This document shows, piece after piece, positions 40,167-49,716 of a DNA stretch of 64,000 nt. Within the stretch, counting starts at the first letter, position 1, and the number at the start of each line of letters is the position of its first letter. Origin of the DNA: Rouxiella sp. S1S-2 (GTDB taxonomy: Bacteria > Pseudomonadota > Gammaproteobacteria > Enterobacterales > Enterobacteriaceae). A program made the position numbers and the translations under genes. The notes beneath the pieces were generated by a model that was not told the DNA's origin, searched no databases, and saw nothing but the letters and a program-made list of their open reading frames with translations. Location of the stretch: NCBI RefSeq assembly GCF_009208105.1, contig NZ_WFKL01000001.1, positions 1,550,001 to 1,614,000 on the forward strand. The letters are read 5' to 3'.

Positions 40167-40760
40167 CTCACCCTTCGGGCAACGCGAGTGCGTTGTCGTC
40201 TCGCTTCGCTCGGCTCGAACCTGAACGCAGCTTCTCACCCACGCGGCTAGCGGAATTTGTGGGTTTTGAGCGAGCAAAATTTTCAGTGTCGCTGAAACGC
40301 AAAAAACGCCCGTTAGGCGCTTTTTTCTTACTAAGTGGTGGGCCGTGCGGGATTGATTCGGCCTTTGGCCTCACCCTTCGGGCAACGCGAGTGCGTTGTC
40401 GTCTCGCTTCGCTCGGCTCGAACCTGAACGCAGCTTCTCACCCACGCGGCTAGCGGAATTTGTGGGTTTTGAGCGAGCAAAATTTTCAGTATCGCTGAAA
40501 CGCAAAAAACGCCCGTTAGGCGCTTTTTTCTTACTAAATGGTGGGCCGTGCGGGATTGATTCGGCCTTTGGCCTCACCCTTCGGGCAACGCGAGTGCGTT
40601 GTCGTCTCGCTTCGCTCGGCTCGAACCTGAACGCAGCTTCTCACCCACGCGGCTAGCGGAATTTGTGGGTTTTGAGCGAGCAAAATTTTCAGTATCGCTG
40701 AAACGCAAAAAACGCCCGTTAGGCGCTTTTTTCTTACTAAGTGGTGGGCCGTGCGGGATT
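40167..40760 (-). repeat. 203-bp tandem repeat, 2.9 copies, continuing the tail of tRNA-Lys
   Basis: Units at 40167-40369, 40370-40572 and 40573-40760 are nearly identical (only single changes such as GTGTCGC/GTATCGC and AAGTGG/AAATGG). Each unit contains the last 19 bp of the tRNA-Lys gene including CCA (40336-40354, 40539-40557, and the real gene at 40742-40760), followed by a terminator-like stem with A and T runs. On the tRNA strand each unit has a 68-codon basic frame whose TGA overlaps the next GTG (GTGA). The design parallels the E. coli tyrT repeats that yield rtT RNA. The repeat cannot be a phage att series by itself, as no integrase is present. Confidence 0.9.
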
Positions 40761-40817
40761 CGAACCTGCGACCAATTGATTAAAAGTCAACTGCTCTACC
40801 AACTGAGCTAACGGCCC
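40742..40817 (-). tRNA. lysV: tRNA-Lys (TTT anticodon)
   Basis: 76 bases with encoded CCA. D-loop AGCTCAGTTGGTAGAGC, anticodon loop CTTTTAA, T-arm GGTTCGAATCC; acceptor GGGCCGT pairs with ACGGCCC. Last tRNA of the cluster, followed by tandem repeats of its own tail. Confidence 0.97.
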
Positions 40818-40857
40818 ACTGTTTAGTGGCTTTTACTGCTTAACTGCTTATCAGAAG

Positions 40858-40933
40858 TGGTGGGCGATGACGGGTTCGAACCGCCGACCCCCTCCGTGTA
40901 AAGGAGATGCTCTACCAACTGAGCTAATCGCCC
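40858..40933 (-). tRNA. tRNA-Val (TAC anticodon), copy 4 of transcript
   Basis: 76 bases with CCA. Acceptor GGGCGAT/ATCGCCC, anticodon stem-loop CTCCTTTACACGGAG, T-arm GGTTCGAACCC. Sequence identical to the three other copies. Confidence 0.97.
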
Positions 40934-40971
40934 ACTTCTGAAAACTGTTTCGTAAGAAGATTACCGAGAAA

Positions 40972-41047
40972 TGGTGGGCGATGACGGGTTCGAACCGCCG
41001 ACCCCCTCCGTGTAAAGGAGATGCTCTACCAACTGAGCTAATCGCCC
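40972..41047 (-). tRNA. tRNA-Val (TAC anticodon), copy 3 of transcript
   Basis: 76 bases with encoded CCA, identical to the neighbouring copies; spacers between copies differ in sequence, so the genes are kept identical by selection or conversion. Confidence 0.97.
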
Positions 41048-41086
41048 ATTTCTCATTTCTTCTTACTGCACCATCACTCATAAGAG

Positions 41087-41162
41087 TGGTGGGCGATGAC
41101 GGGTTCGAACCGCCGACCCCCTCCGTGTAAAGGAGATGCTCTACCAACTGAGCTAATCGCCC
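41087..41162 (-). tRNA. tRNA-Val (TAC anticodon), copy 2 of transcript
   Basis: 76 bases with encoded CCA, same sequence as the other copies. E. coli has three such genes (valU, valX, valY) before lysV; here there are four. Confidence 0.97.
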
Positions 41163-41203
41163 ATCATAAGATGGCTTATCACAACGCGGTCACTCGTAAT
41201 GAG

Positions 41204-41279
41204 TGGTGGGCGATGACGGGTTCGAACCGCCGACCCCCTCCGTGTAAAGGAGATGCTCTACCAACTGAGCTAATCGCCC
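41204..41279 (-). tRNA. tRNA-Val (TAC anticodon), copy 1 of transcript
   Basis: 76 bases with encoded CCA; promoter-proximal member of the five-tRNA transcript (four Val, one Lys). Confidence 0.97.
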
Positions 41280-41296
41280 CGTCGTGATGGAGTCGC

Positions 41297-41324
41297 ATTA
41301 TAGGGATAGTTCGAATTGAGTCAA
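41297..41324 (-). promoter_or_regulatory. Promoter of the Val-Lys tRNA operon
   Basis: On the minus strand TTGACT (41324-41319), 16 bases, TATAAT (41302-41297), followed by GCGACTCC, a GC-rich discriminator typical of stringently controlled tRNA promoters. The rest of the 41280-41684 gap must also carry the gltX promoter on the plus strand; no further gene was seen there. Confidence 0.85.
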
Positions 41325-41684
41325 CGGTTTTTAAAAACAAAAATGACTGTTCGGCGTAAAACTAGACAAGACGCCAAAAAATTATGCAATCCGGTCTATT
41401 CTTTATGCATCAACGACCTGAAAAAGCCGTTTATCACAGAAATTAACCCGCTGCCGGTTGCATTCAATTCGCGCTATCCCCAACGAATGTGGAAGGATAT
41501 TGCTATCTTTCCACCTATCAACGTTGAGGATCCAGTGCAGGGTGGTAGAATGAGCCCACTTTATACCCTTCGTATATGAAGATGCAGCGGCCTTGCCGCA
41601 CTTCTATTTACGTTAAGTATCGTATTATGAGTGTCACGTTTTAACGCGACATCTATTTGAAACATAGTTAAGGCTGCTTTCCCG

Positions 41685-43100
41685 ATGAAAATCAAAACCC
41701 GTTTTGCTCCCAGTCCAACCGGCTATTTGCACGTTGGCGGCGCTCGTACAGCACTTTACTCCTGGCTTTATGCGCGCAATCTGGGCGGAGAGTTTGTGTT
41801 ACGTATAGAAGATACCGATCTGGAGCGCTCCACTCAGGCGGCAATCGATGCGATTATGGATGGCATGAACTGGCTGAATCTTGATTGGGATGAAGGTCCG
41901 TACTTCCAGACCAAACGCTTTGACCGTTATAACGCCGTTATCGATCAGATGCTGGAAAATGGCACGGCCTATAAGTGTTACTGCTCTAAAGAGCGTCTCG
42001 AAGCGCTGCGTGAAGAGCAAATGGCGAATAATGAAAAGCCTCGCTACGACGGTCGCTGCCGCGATAGCCATGAGCATCATGCCGACGATGAGCCATGCGT
42101 AGTGCGTTTTCGCAACCCGCAGGAAGGTTCTGTTATTTTCGACGACCAAATCCGTGGCCCGATCGAATTCAGCAACCTTGAGCTAGACGATCTGATTATT
42201 CGCCGTACTGATGGTGCCCCAACGTATAACTTCTGCGTCGTTATCGATGACTGGGATATGGAAATCACCCACGTTATTCGTGGTGAAGACCACATCAACA
42301 ACACGCCGCGTCAGATTAACATCCTCAAAGCGCTGGGCGCGCCGGTGCCAATTTACGCACACGTCTCGATGATTTTGGGTGATGACGGTAAAAAGCTGTC
42401 CAAGCGTCACGGCGCAGTGGGTGTTATGCAGTATCGCGACGACGGCTATCTGCCTGAAGCGCTGCTGAACTACCTGGTGCGTTTGGGATGGTCACACGGC
42501 GATCAGGAAATCTTCAGCGTTGACGAAATGAAGGCGATGTTCAGCCTCGACAACGTCAGCAAGTCTGCCAGCGCCTTCAACACTGAAAAGCTGCAGTGGC
42601 TGAACCATCATTATATTAACTCCCTGCCGCCGGAGTACGTTGCTACCCATTTGCAGTGGCACATTGAACAGCAGGGCATCGAGACCCGCAACGGTCCTGA
42701 ACTTGCCGACCTGGTAAAACTGCTGGGTGAGCGCTGTAAGACCTTGAAAGAAATGGCTGAATCTTGCCACTACTTCTATCAGGATTTTAGCGAGTTTGAC
42801 GAAGCCGCAGCTAAAAAACATTTGCGTCCCGTTGCACGTCAGCCTCTGGAAGCCGTGCGTGCCAATCTTGCGGCCATCACTGCCTGGACACCTGAAAACG
42901 TGCATAACGCGATTCAGGGCACCGCAGACGAATTAGGTGTGGGCATGGGCAAAGTGGGTATGCCACTGCGCGTTGCCGTTACCGGCGCAGGCATGTCTCC
43001 GGGCATGGACGTTACCGTGCACGCTATCGGTCAGAGCCGCACACTTTCTCGCATCGACAAGGCGTTGGTTTACATCGCCGAGCGAGAAGCTCAGGCTTAA
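41685..43100 (+). CDS. gltX: Glutamyl-tRNA synthetase
   Basis: 471 residues, same length as E. coli. Class I signatures: [14 protein letters not shown] (HIGH-type) at the N-terminus and KLSKRHG (KMSKS-type). The Zn-binding cysteine cluster [10 protein letters not shown]...C...C is present near 98-125. Charges tRNA-Glu with glutamate. Divergent from the tRNA-Val cluster, as in E. coli. Confidence 0.98.
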   Translation: MKIKTRFAPSPTGYLHVGGARTALYSWLYARNLGGEFVLRIEDTDLERSTQAAIDAIMDGMNWLNLDWDEGPYFQTKRFDRYNAVIDQMLENGTAYKCYCSKERLEALREEQMANNEKPRYDGRCRDSHEHHADDEPCVVRFRNPQEGSVIFDDQIRGPIEFSNLELDDLIIRRTDGAPTYNFCVVIDDWDMEITHVIRGEDHINNTPRQINILKALGAPVPIYAHVSMILGDDGKKLSKRHGAVGVMQYRDDGYLPEALLNYLVRLGWSHGDQEIFSVDEMKAMFSLDNVSKSASAFNTEKLQWLNHHYINSLPPEYVATHLQWHIEQQGIETRNGPELADLVKLLGERCKTLKEMAESCHYFYQDFSEFDEAAAKKHLRPVARQPLEAVRANLAAITAWTPENVHNAIQGTADELGVGMGKVGMPLRVAVTGAGMSPGMDVTVHAIGQSRTLSRIDKALVYIAEREAQA

Positions 43101-43147
43101 GTCCTGCTCATTATCACACCTAATCTGGCCTTAAACGCCAGATAGAC

Positions 43148-43181
43148 AAAAGGCCAGTGGAGCGATCCACTGGCCTTTTTT
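43148..43181. terminator. Terminator of gltX
   Basis: AAAGGCCAGTGG / CCACTGGCCTTTTT with a six-base loop and T tract; likely also used by the converging channel gene. Confidence 0.92.
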
Positions 43182-43200
43182 AATCAATCTTCAAAAGTGT

Positions 43201-43998
43201 TTAGCGAGACTGAGAAGTCGACTCTGCTGATGCCGCCGTTGGACGGTAAGCCATAAAGTACATCAGGCCTACGAATCCAGCACCGCCCACCGCATTGCCC
43301 AGGAATACCGCTACAAAGTTAGGGAAGTACTGTGACCAGCTCAGGGCCCCGGCGAAAATGGCGGCCGGAATGATAAACATGTTGGCCACAACGTGCTGGA
43401 AACCGATGGCGACGAACGCCATAACCGGGAACCACATGCCAATAACTTTGCCACCCATCTCTTTACTCGCGAAAGCCAGCCACACCGCCAGACACACCAG
43501 CCAGTTACAGCCTACGCCGGAAATGAACGAATGCATAAAGTCAGCGCTGACCTTAGCCTGTGCCGTTGCAACGGTTTTTGCCAGAAATACGCCTTCGGTC
43601 ATACCCAAAACATGGCCGAAGAAGTAGGCCACGGCGATGCTGCCGATAAGGTTGGCAACGGTCACCCAGAACCAGTTGCGCACGACGGCGAACAGGCTGA
43701 TTTGACGTGCAAACCAGGCCATTGGCAGGGTCATCATATTACCGGTCAGCAGTTCGCCGCCCGCCAAGACGGTGAGGATCAGACCAACCGGGAAGACTGC
43801 CGCGCCCAGCAGGCCGCCAAATGAACCCCAGGCTGCAGGCAGTGTCCCTACAACATGCAAGTCAAGCAGGAAGCCTATAGCGATAAAGGCACCAGCAAGA
43901 AAACCAAGGATAAGCAAATTGGCTACGGACGAACGACTTTTGCTCACACCGGCCGCAACGGCGAGTGAAGCTATCTCTTTAGGTGAATACAGGGACAT
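43201..43998 (-). CDS. Formate/nitrite transporter (FNT) family channel
   Basis: 265 residues from ATG at 43998 (30 further upstream codons are open but not family-like). Six membrane segments; the FNT features include GGELLTGNMM near residue 75 and HVVANMFIIPAA near 200, with the conserved pore histidine in GFQHVVANM. Pentameric channel for formate, nitrite, acetate or lactate. Closest in style to FocA/YfdC rather than NirC, but no pflB or nir gene is adjacent, so the substrate is uncertain. E. coli has no FNT gene at this place. Confidence 0.88.
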   Translation of the reverse strand: MSLYSPKEIASLAVAAGVSKSRSSVANLLILGFLAGAFIAIGFLLDLHVVGTLPAAWGSFGGLLGAAVFPVGLILTVLAGGELLTGNMMTLPMAWFARQISLFAVVRNWFWVTVANLIGSIAVAYFFGHVLGMTEGVFLAKTVATAQAKVSADFMHSFISGVGCNWLVCLAVWLAFASKEMGGKVIGMWFPVMAFVAIGFQHVVANMFIIPAAIFAGALSWSQYFPNFVAVFLGNAVGGAGFVGLMYFMAYRPTAASAESTSQSR

Positions 43999-44293
43999 GA
44001 GTAGGCTCGAATAGTGATTGATAATTGTTATAAAGCGATTGAAGTTTATTATGAGAATTCTCTGAGAACAAGATGCCTTAAGCACCTCGTTAACGGTTCG
44101 TTAATAAAGAGGCCACAGTTTGTAAGGGAAATGCGTAATGGGATCAATTAAGTGGCGGGAGAATGTTTGCTCTCAAATGATAAGGCAGAGTTGGCCGTGT
44201 GCGCATCTTTTGTTCAAGGTAAGTGAAAAATCGCTTTCGCAGCCAGTATTTGGCGTCTTTTTCAGCGCTTAATTACATAATCAAATTTAGCCG

Positions 44294-44322
44294 TTGACAG
44301 GCTAGGCGGGGTTTCATATTAT
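44294..44322 (+). promoter_or_regulatory. Promoter of the tRNA-Ala genes
   Basis: TTGACA (44294-44299), 17 bases, TATTAT (44317-44322), then GCGCCCCG discriminator. Near-consensus, stringent-type promoter 35 bases before the first tRNA-Ala. Confidence 0.88.
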
Positions 44323-44356
44323 GCGCCCCGTTCACAAGATTTAATGTGTCTGGAAC

Positions 44357-44432
<76 letters not shown>

Positions 44433-44508
44433 ATCTTCTTCTCAGAGCAGGTTGGTCGCTTACATCTTCCCAAGATGTAAGCAGAAGACAGTAAATCGGA
44501 ACACCCGT

Positions 44509-44584
<76 letters not shown>

Positions 44585-44593
44585 AATTTAAAG

Positions 44594-44615
44594 AACCCGC
44601 TTCGGCGGGTTTTTG
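44594..44615 (+). terminator. Terminator of the tRNA-Ala transcript
   Basis: AACCCGC-TTCG-GCGGGTT with a T run; a stable UUCG tetraloop. Confidence 0.93.
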
Positions 44616-44677
44616 CTTTTCTATATTCTGCTTTTTAGTTTCCAGAACTTCCCTTAGCGCTATTTTGCGCCCATAAA

Positions 44678-44699
44678 AAAAGGCGCCGAAGCGCCTTTT
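44678..44699 (-). terminator. Terminator of nupC
   Basis: AAAAGGCGC-CGAA-GCGCCTTTT just after the nupC stop on the minus strand. Confidence 0.88.
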
Positions 44700-44721
44700 C
44701 ATACAGTTTCTGCCGATAACG

Positions 44722-45909
44722 TTATGCCAGTACCAGACCGGCGATAGACGCAGACAGCACGCTCACCAGCGTTGAACCGTACAGCAGTTTCAGGCCGAAG
44801 CGAGAGACCACGTTACCTTGTTGCTCGTTCAGGCCCTTGATTGCACCAGCAACGATACCAATCGACGAGAAGTTGGCGAACGACACCAGGAACACCGACA
44901 GAATACCGACGCCGCGCGGTGACAGATCGTGAGCGACTTTCTGCAAATCAAGCATCGCAACGAACTCGTTGGAAACCAGCTTGGTGGCCATGATGCTGCC
45001 AACCTGCAGCGCTTCGTGGCTTGGAACACCCATCACCCATGCGAACGGATAGAAGACATAACCAAGCACACCCTGGAAGCTGATGCCAAACACAGTATCA
45101 AACAGGGCGTTCAGGCAAGAGATCAGCGCAATAAAGCCGATCAGCATGGCTGCAACGATAATTGCTACTTTGAAACCGGCCAGGATATATTCACCCAGCA
45201 TTTCAAAGAAGCTCTGTCCTGCGTGTGCATTGGTCATTTGCAGGTCTTCTTCACCCTCAACCTTATAAGGGTTGATCAGTGAAAGAACGATGAAGGTACT
45301 GAACATATTCAGGATCAGCGCCGCAACAACGAACTTAGGTTCCAACATGGTCATGTAAGCACCGACAATCGACATTGAAACTGTCGACATTGCCGTTGCG
45401 GCCATGGTGTACATGCGTTTTTCAGACATTTTGCCCAGAATATCTTTATACGCGATAAAGTTTTCTGACTGACCAAGGATCAGCGAGCTCACGGCATTAA
45501 AGGATTCCAGTTTTCCCATACCATTGATTTTAGACAAAATAGTACCGATTATGCGGATAACTACCGGCAGAATGCGGACATGCTGCAGAATACCAATCAG
45601 TGCAGAGATAAAGACGATTGGGCACAGTACATTGAGGAAGAAGAACGCTAATCCTTTTTCGTTCATGCCTCCAAATACGAAACCTGTCCCTTCTGCTGCG
45701 AATTTCAAAAGCTTTTCAAACAAGTCTGAGAAACCTTTTACAAAACCTAATCCAATTTCTGAATTAAGGAAGAAATAGGCTAATAAGACTTCAATGACCA
45801 ATAACTGAACAACGAAACGTAAACGAATATTTTTACGATCACGACTCACCAGTAAGGCCAGTACTGCGACAACGGCTAATGCTAATACAAAGTGCAGTAT
45901 TCGGGACAT
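44722..45909 (-). CDS. nupC: Nucleoside:H+ symporter NupC
   Basis: 395 residues (E. coli 400), concentrative nucleoside transporter fold with the blocks [12 protein letters not shown] (about 146-157), [21 protein letters not shown] and the C-terminal [18 protein letters not shown]. Imports all nucleosides except guanosine-type with protons across the inner membrane. Divergent from mntH as in E. coli; a CRP-like site and a palindrome lie upstream. Confidence 0.96.
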   Translation of the reverse strand: MSRILHFVLALAVVAVLALLVSRDRKNIRLRFVVQLLVIEVLLAYFFLNSEIGLGFVKGFSDLFEKLLKFAAEGTGFVFGGMNEKGLAFFFLNVLCPIVFISALIGILQHVRILPVVIRIIGTILSKINGMGKLESFNAVSSLILGQSENFIAYKDILGKMSEKRMYTMAATAMSTVSMSIVGAYMTMLEPKFVVAALILNMFSTFIVLSLINPYKVEGEEDLQMTNAHAGQSFFEMLGEYILAGFKVAIIVAAMLIGFIALISCLNALFDTVFGISFQGVLGYVFYPFAWVMGVPSHEALQVGSIMATKLVSNEFVAMLDLQKVAHDLSPRGVGILSVFLVSFANFSSIGIVAGAIKGLNEQQGNVVSRFGLKLLYGSTLVSVLSASIAGLVLA

Positions 45910-45950
45910 GTGTGCTCCAAATTTGAGGCAGGCAATATTTCGACGGACAT

Positions 45951-45993
45951 TTTATGTAACACGTACATAAAAAATGTGATATCTATTGCAAAT
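45951..45993 (-). promoter_or_regulatory. Candidate CytR/CRP control region of nupC
   Basis: TTTATGT (45951-45957) and ACATAAA (45965-45971) are perfect inverted repeats seven bases apart, immediately followed by AAATGTGATATCTATTGCAAAT (45972-45993, cited as a CRP-like site with one perfect half TGTGA). nupC is CRP/CytR-controlled in E. coli. The rest of the 45910-46313 gap contains a weak 41-codon frame at 46051-46176 and the mntH control region. Confidence 0.45.
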
Positions 45994-46251
45994 ATAGGAA
46001 TTAAGCTGATAAAAAGCAACATTTCCAGCAACATAACACGAAAAGTGAAGATGTTAAGAAAACGACGCATAGTTGGATTTATTGTGCTAGGTTTATTAAA
46101 AGCCGTAGTACGTCCCGAGTATTCTAAAAAGTCTGTATTAGGAAAGCGAGTCATCATTGGTTCTTTTGGCTTCTAACGCATGAAACCTGTCTGTTTTACT
46201 TAGCTGCTTGTTCCCTATCAGAGAAATAACCAAGGTCTATCTAAATGCGCT

Positions 46252-46269
46252 TGATAATCATTCTCAATT
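46252..46269 (+). promoter_or_regulatory. Fur-like box before mntH
   Basis: TGATAATCATTCTCAATT matches the Fur box well in its first half and lies about 45 bases before the mntH ATG. E. coli mntH is controlled by Fur, MntR and OxyR; a clear MntR palindrome was not recognised here. Confidence 0.5.
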
Positions 46270-46313
46270 GTTTATTATCTCTATAAGCGCAATAAATGTA
46301 AGGGTTAACTGAT

Positions 46314-47543
46314 ATGTTGAATAGCCGAGCTGAGTCCTCCCGCCGTTCTTCCAGGAAGATAAAGCTTTCTTTAATGGGGCCTGCTTTCATTGCCGCCATT
46401 GGCTACATCGATCCGGGTAACTTTGCGACCAATATTCAGGCAGGAGCCTCGTACGGCTATCAACTGCTGTGGGTGGTGGTTTGGGCAAACGTGATGGCGA
46501 TGCTGATTCAGCTGATGTCTGCCAAATTAGGCATAGCTACCGGCAAGAATCTGGCCGAACACATTCGCGACCGCTTTCCCCGGCCCGCCGTTTGGGCTTA
46601 TTGGGTTCAGGCCGAAATTATTGCAATGGCAACTGATTTGGCCGAGTTTATCGGCGCGGCCATTGGATTTAAACTACTTCTGGGTGTGTCCCTGCTGCAA
46701 GGGGCGGTGCTGACCGGTATTGCGACCTTTATTATTCTCGGCCTGCAAAAGCGGGGTCAAAAACCACTGGAACTGGTGATTGGCGGTTTGCTGTTGTTTG
46801 TGGCGGCGGCCTATCTTGTCGAACTGTTTTTCTCTCAACCCAAAATGCTCGAGCTGGGTAAAGGCATGCTGACCCCGAGTCTGCCGGACAGCAACGCCGT
46901 GTATCTTGCCGCCGGCGTGCTTGGCGCAACGATTATGCCGCACGTTATTTATCTGCACTCTTCCCTCACGCAGCGCTCAAGCAAATCCTCTAAAGAGCAG
47001 CGCTATTCTGCGACCAAGCTCGACGTGGCGATTGCCATGACCATTGCAGGTTTCGTTAATTTGGCGATGATGGCAACGGCGGCGGCGGCGTTTCACTTCA
47101 GCGGACATAAAGGGATTAGCGAGCTTGAAGACGCCTATCTAACCCTAACACCTTTATTAGGACACGCGGCGGCAACGACGTTTGGACTGAGCCTGGTTGC
47201 AGCGGGACTTTCATCTACCGTGGTGGGTACACTGGCGGGGCAGGTGGTGATGCAGGGATTTGTGAAGTTTTATATTCCTCTGTGGGTACGTCGCGCGGTG
47301 ACAATGGCGCCATCGTTTATCGTTATTCTGCTTGGAATGGACGCCACAAAAATACTGGTGATGAGTCAGGTATTGCTGAGCTTTGGTATTGCACTAGCCT
47401 TGCTGCCGCTGCTGGCATTTACCGGCAATCGCGAGCTGATGGGCGATATGGTCAACTCAAAGGCCATGCAGTGGGCCGGACGCGTTATCGTGGCGATCGT
47501 CATAGCCCTGAACGGTTATCTGCTGATCGGTATGCTGAAATAA
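46314..47543 (+). CDS. mntH: Mn2+/H+ symporter (Nramp) MntH
   Basis: 409 residues (E. coli 412), 11 membrane segments. Metal-site motif [12 protein letters not shown] in TM1 and MPHVIYLHS in TM6 with the conserved M-P-H. Imports Mn2+ and some Fe2+. Position between nupC and ypeC is the E. coli order. Confidence 0.97.
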   Translation: MLNSRAESSRRSSRKIKLSLMGPAFIAAIGYIDPGNFATNIQAGASYGYQLLWVVVWANVMAMLIQLMSAKLGIATGKNLAEHIRDRFPRPAVWAYWVQAEIIAMATDLAEFIGAAIGFKLLLGVSLLQGAVLTGIATFIILGLQKRGQKPLELVIGGLLLFVAAAYLVELFFSQPKMLELGKGMLTPSLPDSNAVYLAAGVLGATIMPHVIYLHSSLTQRSSKSSKEQRYSATKLDVAIAMTIAGFVNLAMMATAAAAFHFSGHKGISELEDAYLTLTPLLGHAAATTFGLSLVAAGLSSTVVGTLAGQVVMQGFVKFYIPLWVRRAVTMAPSFIVILLGMDATKILVMSQVLLSFGIALALLPLLAFTGNRELMGDMVNSKAMQWAGRVIVAIVIALNGYLLIGMLK

Positions 47544-47563
47544 AGATTGGGAGTTAAACGAAT

Positions 47564-47597
47564 TAAAAAAGAGGGCACTGTGAAGTGTCTTTTTTTG
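47564..47597 (+). terminator. Terminator of mntH
   Basis: AAAAAAGA...CACT-GTGA-AGTG-TCTTTTTT stem with a GGG bulge and strong T tract. Confidence 0.7.
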
Positions 47598-47743
47598 TAT
47601 TAAAGTGAATATGAAACCTGCTTTTTATGGTAAAAACAGCGGAGCTGGTCTGTTGGTAAACGTTATCCTCACATTGACACCTTTTTTTAGTGCTTTTAAG
47701 ATGTTGGAACTCAATTTCGCTATTAAAAAGGATTAGGACATCA

Positions 47744-48463
47744 ATGAGTAAATGTTTTTATTCAAATTCTGAGAAAAATGCTCACATCAAGATGTCTTTA
47801 GAAAGACGATTGGTTAAATATGGTGAAATAAGTTATGTCTATGGTGTGATGAATAAGAGGGATATGGATGAGATGTTAATTATCAGTAACTTCCCAAGTG
47901 GGATTATTGATAATTATCTTTCTAATAAATATCAAAATATTGATCCTGTCATTATCAATGCACTTAATCGCATCTCGTCTTTTGGGTGGGATGAAAACTT
48001 GGGAATCAACTCTCAGTGGACGGTTAGAAGGCTTATTGATGCAATAAAAAATTATGATATTATTCGCGGCCATGCTTTTGTACTCCACGATCATAAAAAT
48101 TGCTTGGCCACATTAGTATTGTATATAGATAAACTATTAATACCTTATATAGATAAAGTCATCTTTAAGTATAGAGATGAAATTCAAGGGCTGTTGATTT
48201 ACATCCACGAAATGCTACTCGAAAGCTACCAAGAGGAAAGGCAAGTAACAAAAAATATACTTTCCACCCGTGAGGCTGAAATACTTTACTGGAGCAGTAC
48301 AGGAAAAACCTATGCTGAAGTGGCAAGAATTTTAATAATTACCGTTAGTACTGTTAAGTTTCATATGGCAAATATCGTAAAAAAAATGGGAGTAAAAAAT
48401 GCAAAGCATGCAATTAGCTTAGCAAATGAGATTGGCATTGTTTATCATCCATTGATGAGATGA
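47744..48463 (+). CDS. LuxR-type regulator with autoinducer-binding-like domain
   Basis: 239 residues from ATG at 47744 (AGGA six bases upstream). Residues 20-165 resemble the LuxR signal domain, with NIDPVI (conserved Asp-Pro) and an aromatic W in SFGWDEN; the usually conserved first Trp of the acyl-homoserine-lactone pocket appears as Ile. The C-terminal GerE helix-turn-helix is clear (LSTREAEILYWSSTGKTYAEVA, then TVKFHMANIVKKMGV, outlined). Base composition is visibly AT-richer than its neighbours. No luxI gene in the window, so it is a solo in this context. Not present at this place in E. coli. Confidence 0.85.
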   Translation: MSKCFYSNSEKNAHIKMSLERRLVKYGEISYVYGVMNKRDMDEMLIISNFPSGIIDNYLSNKYQNIDPVIINALNRISSFGWDENLGINSQWTVRRLIDAIKNYDIIRGHAFVLHDHKNCLATLVLYIDKLLIPYIDKVIFKYRDEIQGLLIYIHEMLLESYQEERQVTKNILSTREAEILYWSSTGKTYAEVARILIITVSTVKFHMANIVKKMGVKNAKHAISLANEIGIVYHPLMR

Positions 48464-48846
48464 ATTTTAGAGTCTATGTCTTATCTTAAATCTTTATTAA
48501 TAGTTCACAAAGCATGCCTGTTTTATATGTGTTAAATAGCGTGAGTGATATTGCCTATTTAAATGCATTAAACTCAATGCTTGATAAAGATAATTTACCC
48601 TGTTACGCCGAGTGTACAAGGTTTAGTACAAGGACCTTGCTCAGACGATGGGGATATCGTGATGCTGGTTCCCCTTTGCACATTGATGGCTTCCCTAAAC
48701 TTTTCCCAATCTGGCGAGAACCTAGAGGGATCACCGGCGTTAATTAACTGAAAAAAGTGGGTTCTAAGGACGCTATTTTACTCTAAGGTTTGAGTGATTT
48801 ATTGACACAAGCGTAATTTTTCCCTTGCTAAAACGACCTTCTATAA
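48464..48846. other. Gene-poor stretch
   Basis: About 380 AT-rich bases between the LuxR-type gene and the YpeC relative. A 77-codon plus frame at 48514-48747 has no ribosome site and no recognisable family. Nothing else seen. Confidence 0.5.
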
Positions 48847-48885
48847 ATAAAAAATCCGTAACCTTTAAGAGGCTACGGATTATTG
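48847..48885 (-). terminator. Terminator of the ypeC-type gene
   Basis: AATCCGTAACCT / AGGCTACGGATT stem with A and T runs, just past the stop codon. Confidence 0.75.
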
Positions 48886-48926
48886 TAATCTTTCACACTA
48901 CGCAGTGCGCGAGGGTCATAAGGCGA

Positions 48927-49460
48927 TTAGTGGTTATTGCCGCCAGGTCCGCCCTGAGGAGGACGGTACTGACCACCTCCGCCGCCTTGGCCGCCTTGGC
49001 CACCACCGCCGCCGTGACCACCGCCACCGCCGTGACCACCGCCACCGCCCTGACCACCACCGCCGCCGTAACCACCACCACCACCACCGTGACCGCGATC
49101 TGGGCCTGGGCCACCAGGACCGCCGTGACCGTAGTTAGGGCCACAGTGGAAATCTGGACGAGGGCCCGGACGGTCGTTGCGGTGATTATTCCACCAACCG
49201 CCGTCGCGCCAGCGGCCACCGTCCCAATAGTAGCCACGGTCGTTGCGGTGACCATAGTACTCGTTACGGTGCTGCCACCAGTATGGAGAGCGCCAGTCAT
49301 ACCCGTCCCAGTAGTAGCCGCGGTTATCGCGCGAACCAATATTGATGGACAGGCCAGGAACGCTGATGCTGATGCCGTCAGCGTGAGCCGGCATTGTGGC
49401 TGGCAACAGGCCGAATAACAGGGCACCCAAAGCAATTTTTACAACGGGTAATGTTTTCAT
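48927..49460 (-). CDS. ypeC: YpeC-like (DUF2502) secreted protein with glycine-rich tail
   Basis: 177 residues from ATG at 49460 (GGAG upstream). Signal peptide ends MPAHA. The DUF2502 core shows SISVPGLSINIGSRDNRGYYWDGYDWR and a second YYWDGGRWRDGGWW (outlined), matching YpeC, which sits here in E. coli at about 108 residues. From about residue 110 the protein is almost pure Gly with His/Gln/Tyr/Pro, in short GGGGH and GGGGQ repeats, an extension absent from E. coli YpeC. Periplasmic or secreted. Function unknown; a structural or metal-binding tail is possible. Confidence 0.8.
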   Translation of the reverse strand: MKTLPVVKIALGALLFGLLPATMPAHADGISISVPGLSINIGSRDNRGYYWDGYDWRSPYWWQHRNEYYGHRNDRGYYWDGGRWRDGGWWNNHRNDRPGPRPDFHCGPNYGHGGPGGPGPDRGHGGGGGGYGGGGGQGGGGGHGGGGGHGGGGGQGGQGGGGGQYRPPQGGPGGNNH

Positions 49461-49716
49461 CGTGTTTCTCCATTCAACCTTATGCCCGACTTCTTTCATG
49501 CCGCAGGGGGCGTTTAGCGCTTTACTGAACAATGAAATAATTGGGGCTGCATTAATTCGTTAGTTAACGTTTTCAATAATGACAGTTATAAGGTGTAAAC
49601 GGGGGGTAATCTATTGCCTGCAATCCTGTTTTGATTGATTTACCCTGTTTAACGATTTACTTACAGTAAGCCCTGGAAAGCTTTTTTTACAGACTTACTG
49701 TATTGAGGGTAAGCGG

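Noticed and set aside
40167..40760. Overlapping 68-codon frames in the tandem repeats as real genes
   Set aside because: GTG starts with ribosome-like bases placed too close, period not a multiple of three, and each unit contains a terminator; kept only as an observation within the repeat finding.
40167..40760. Series of phage attachment sites at the tRNA 3' end
   Set aside because: Although the tRNA end is repeated, whole 203-bp units are duplicated and no integrase or phage gene is nearby.
40858..41279. CRISPR-like regular repeats
   Set aside because: The repeats are complete tRNA-Val genes with encoded CCA.
48514..48747. 77-codon plus-strand frame between the LuxR-type gene and ypeC
   Set aside because: No ribosome binding site, no recognisable family, odd composition.
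48825..49418. Long Thr/Val/Ala-rich plus-strand frame
   Set aside because: It is the antisense shadow of the glycine-rich codons of the ypeC-type gene.
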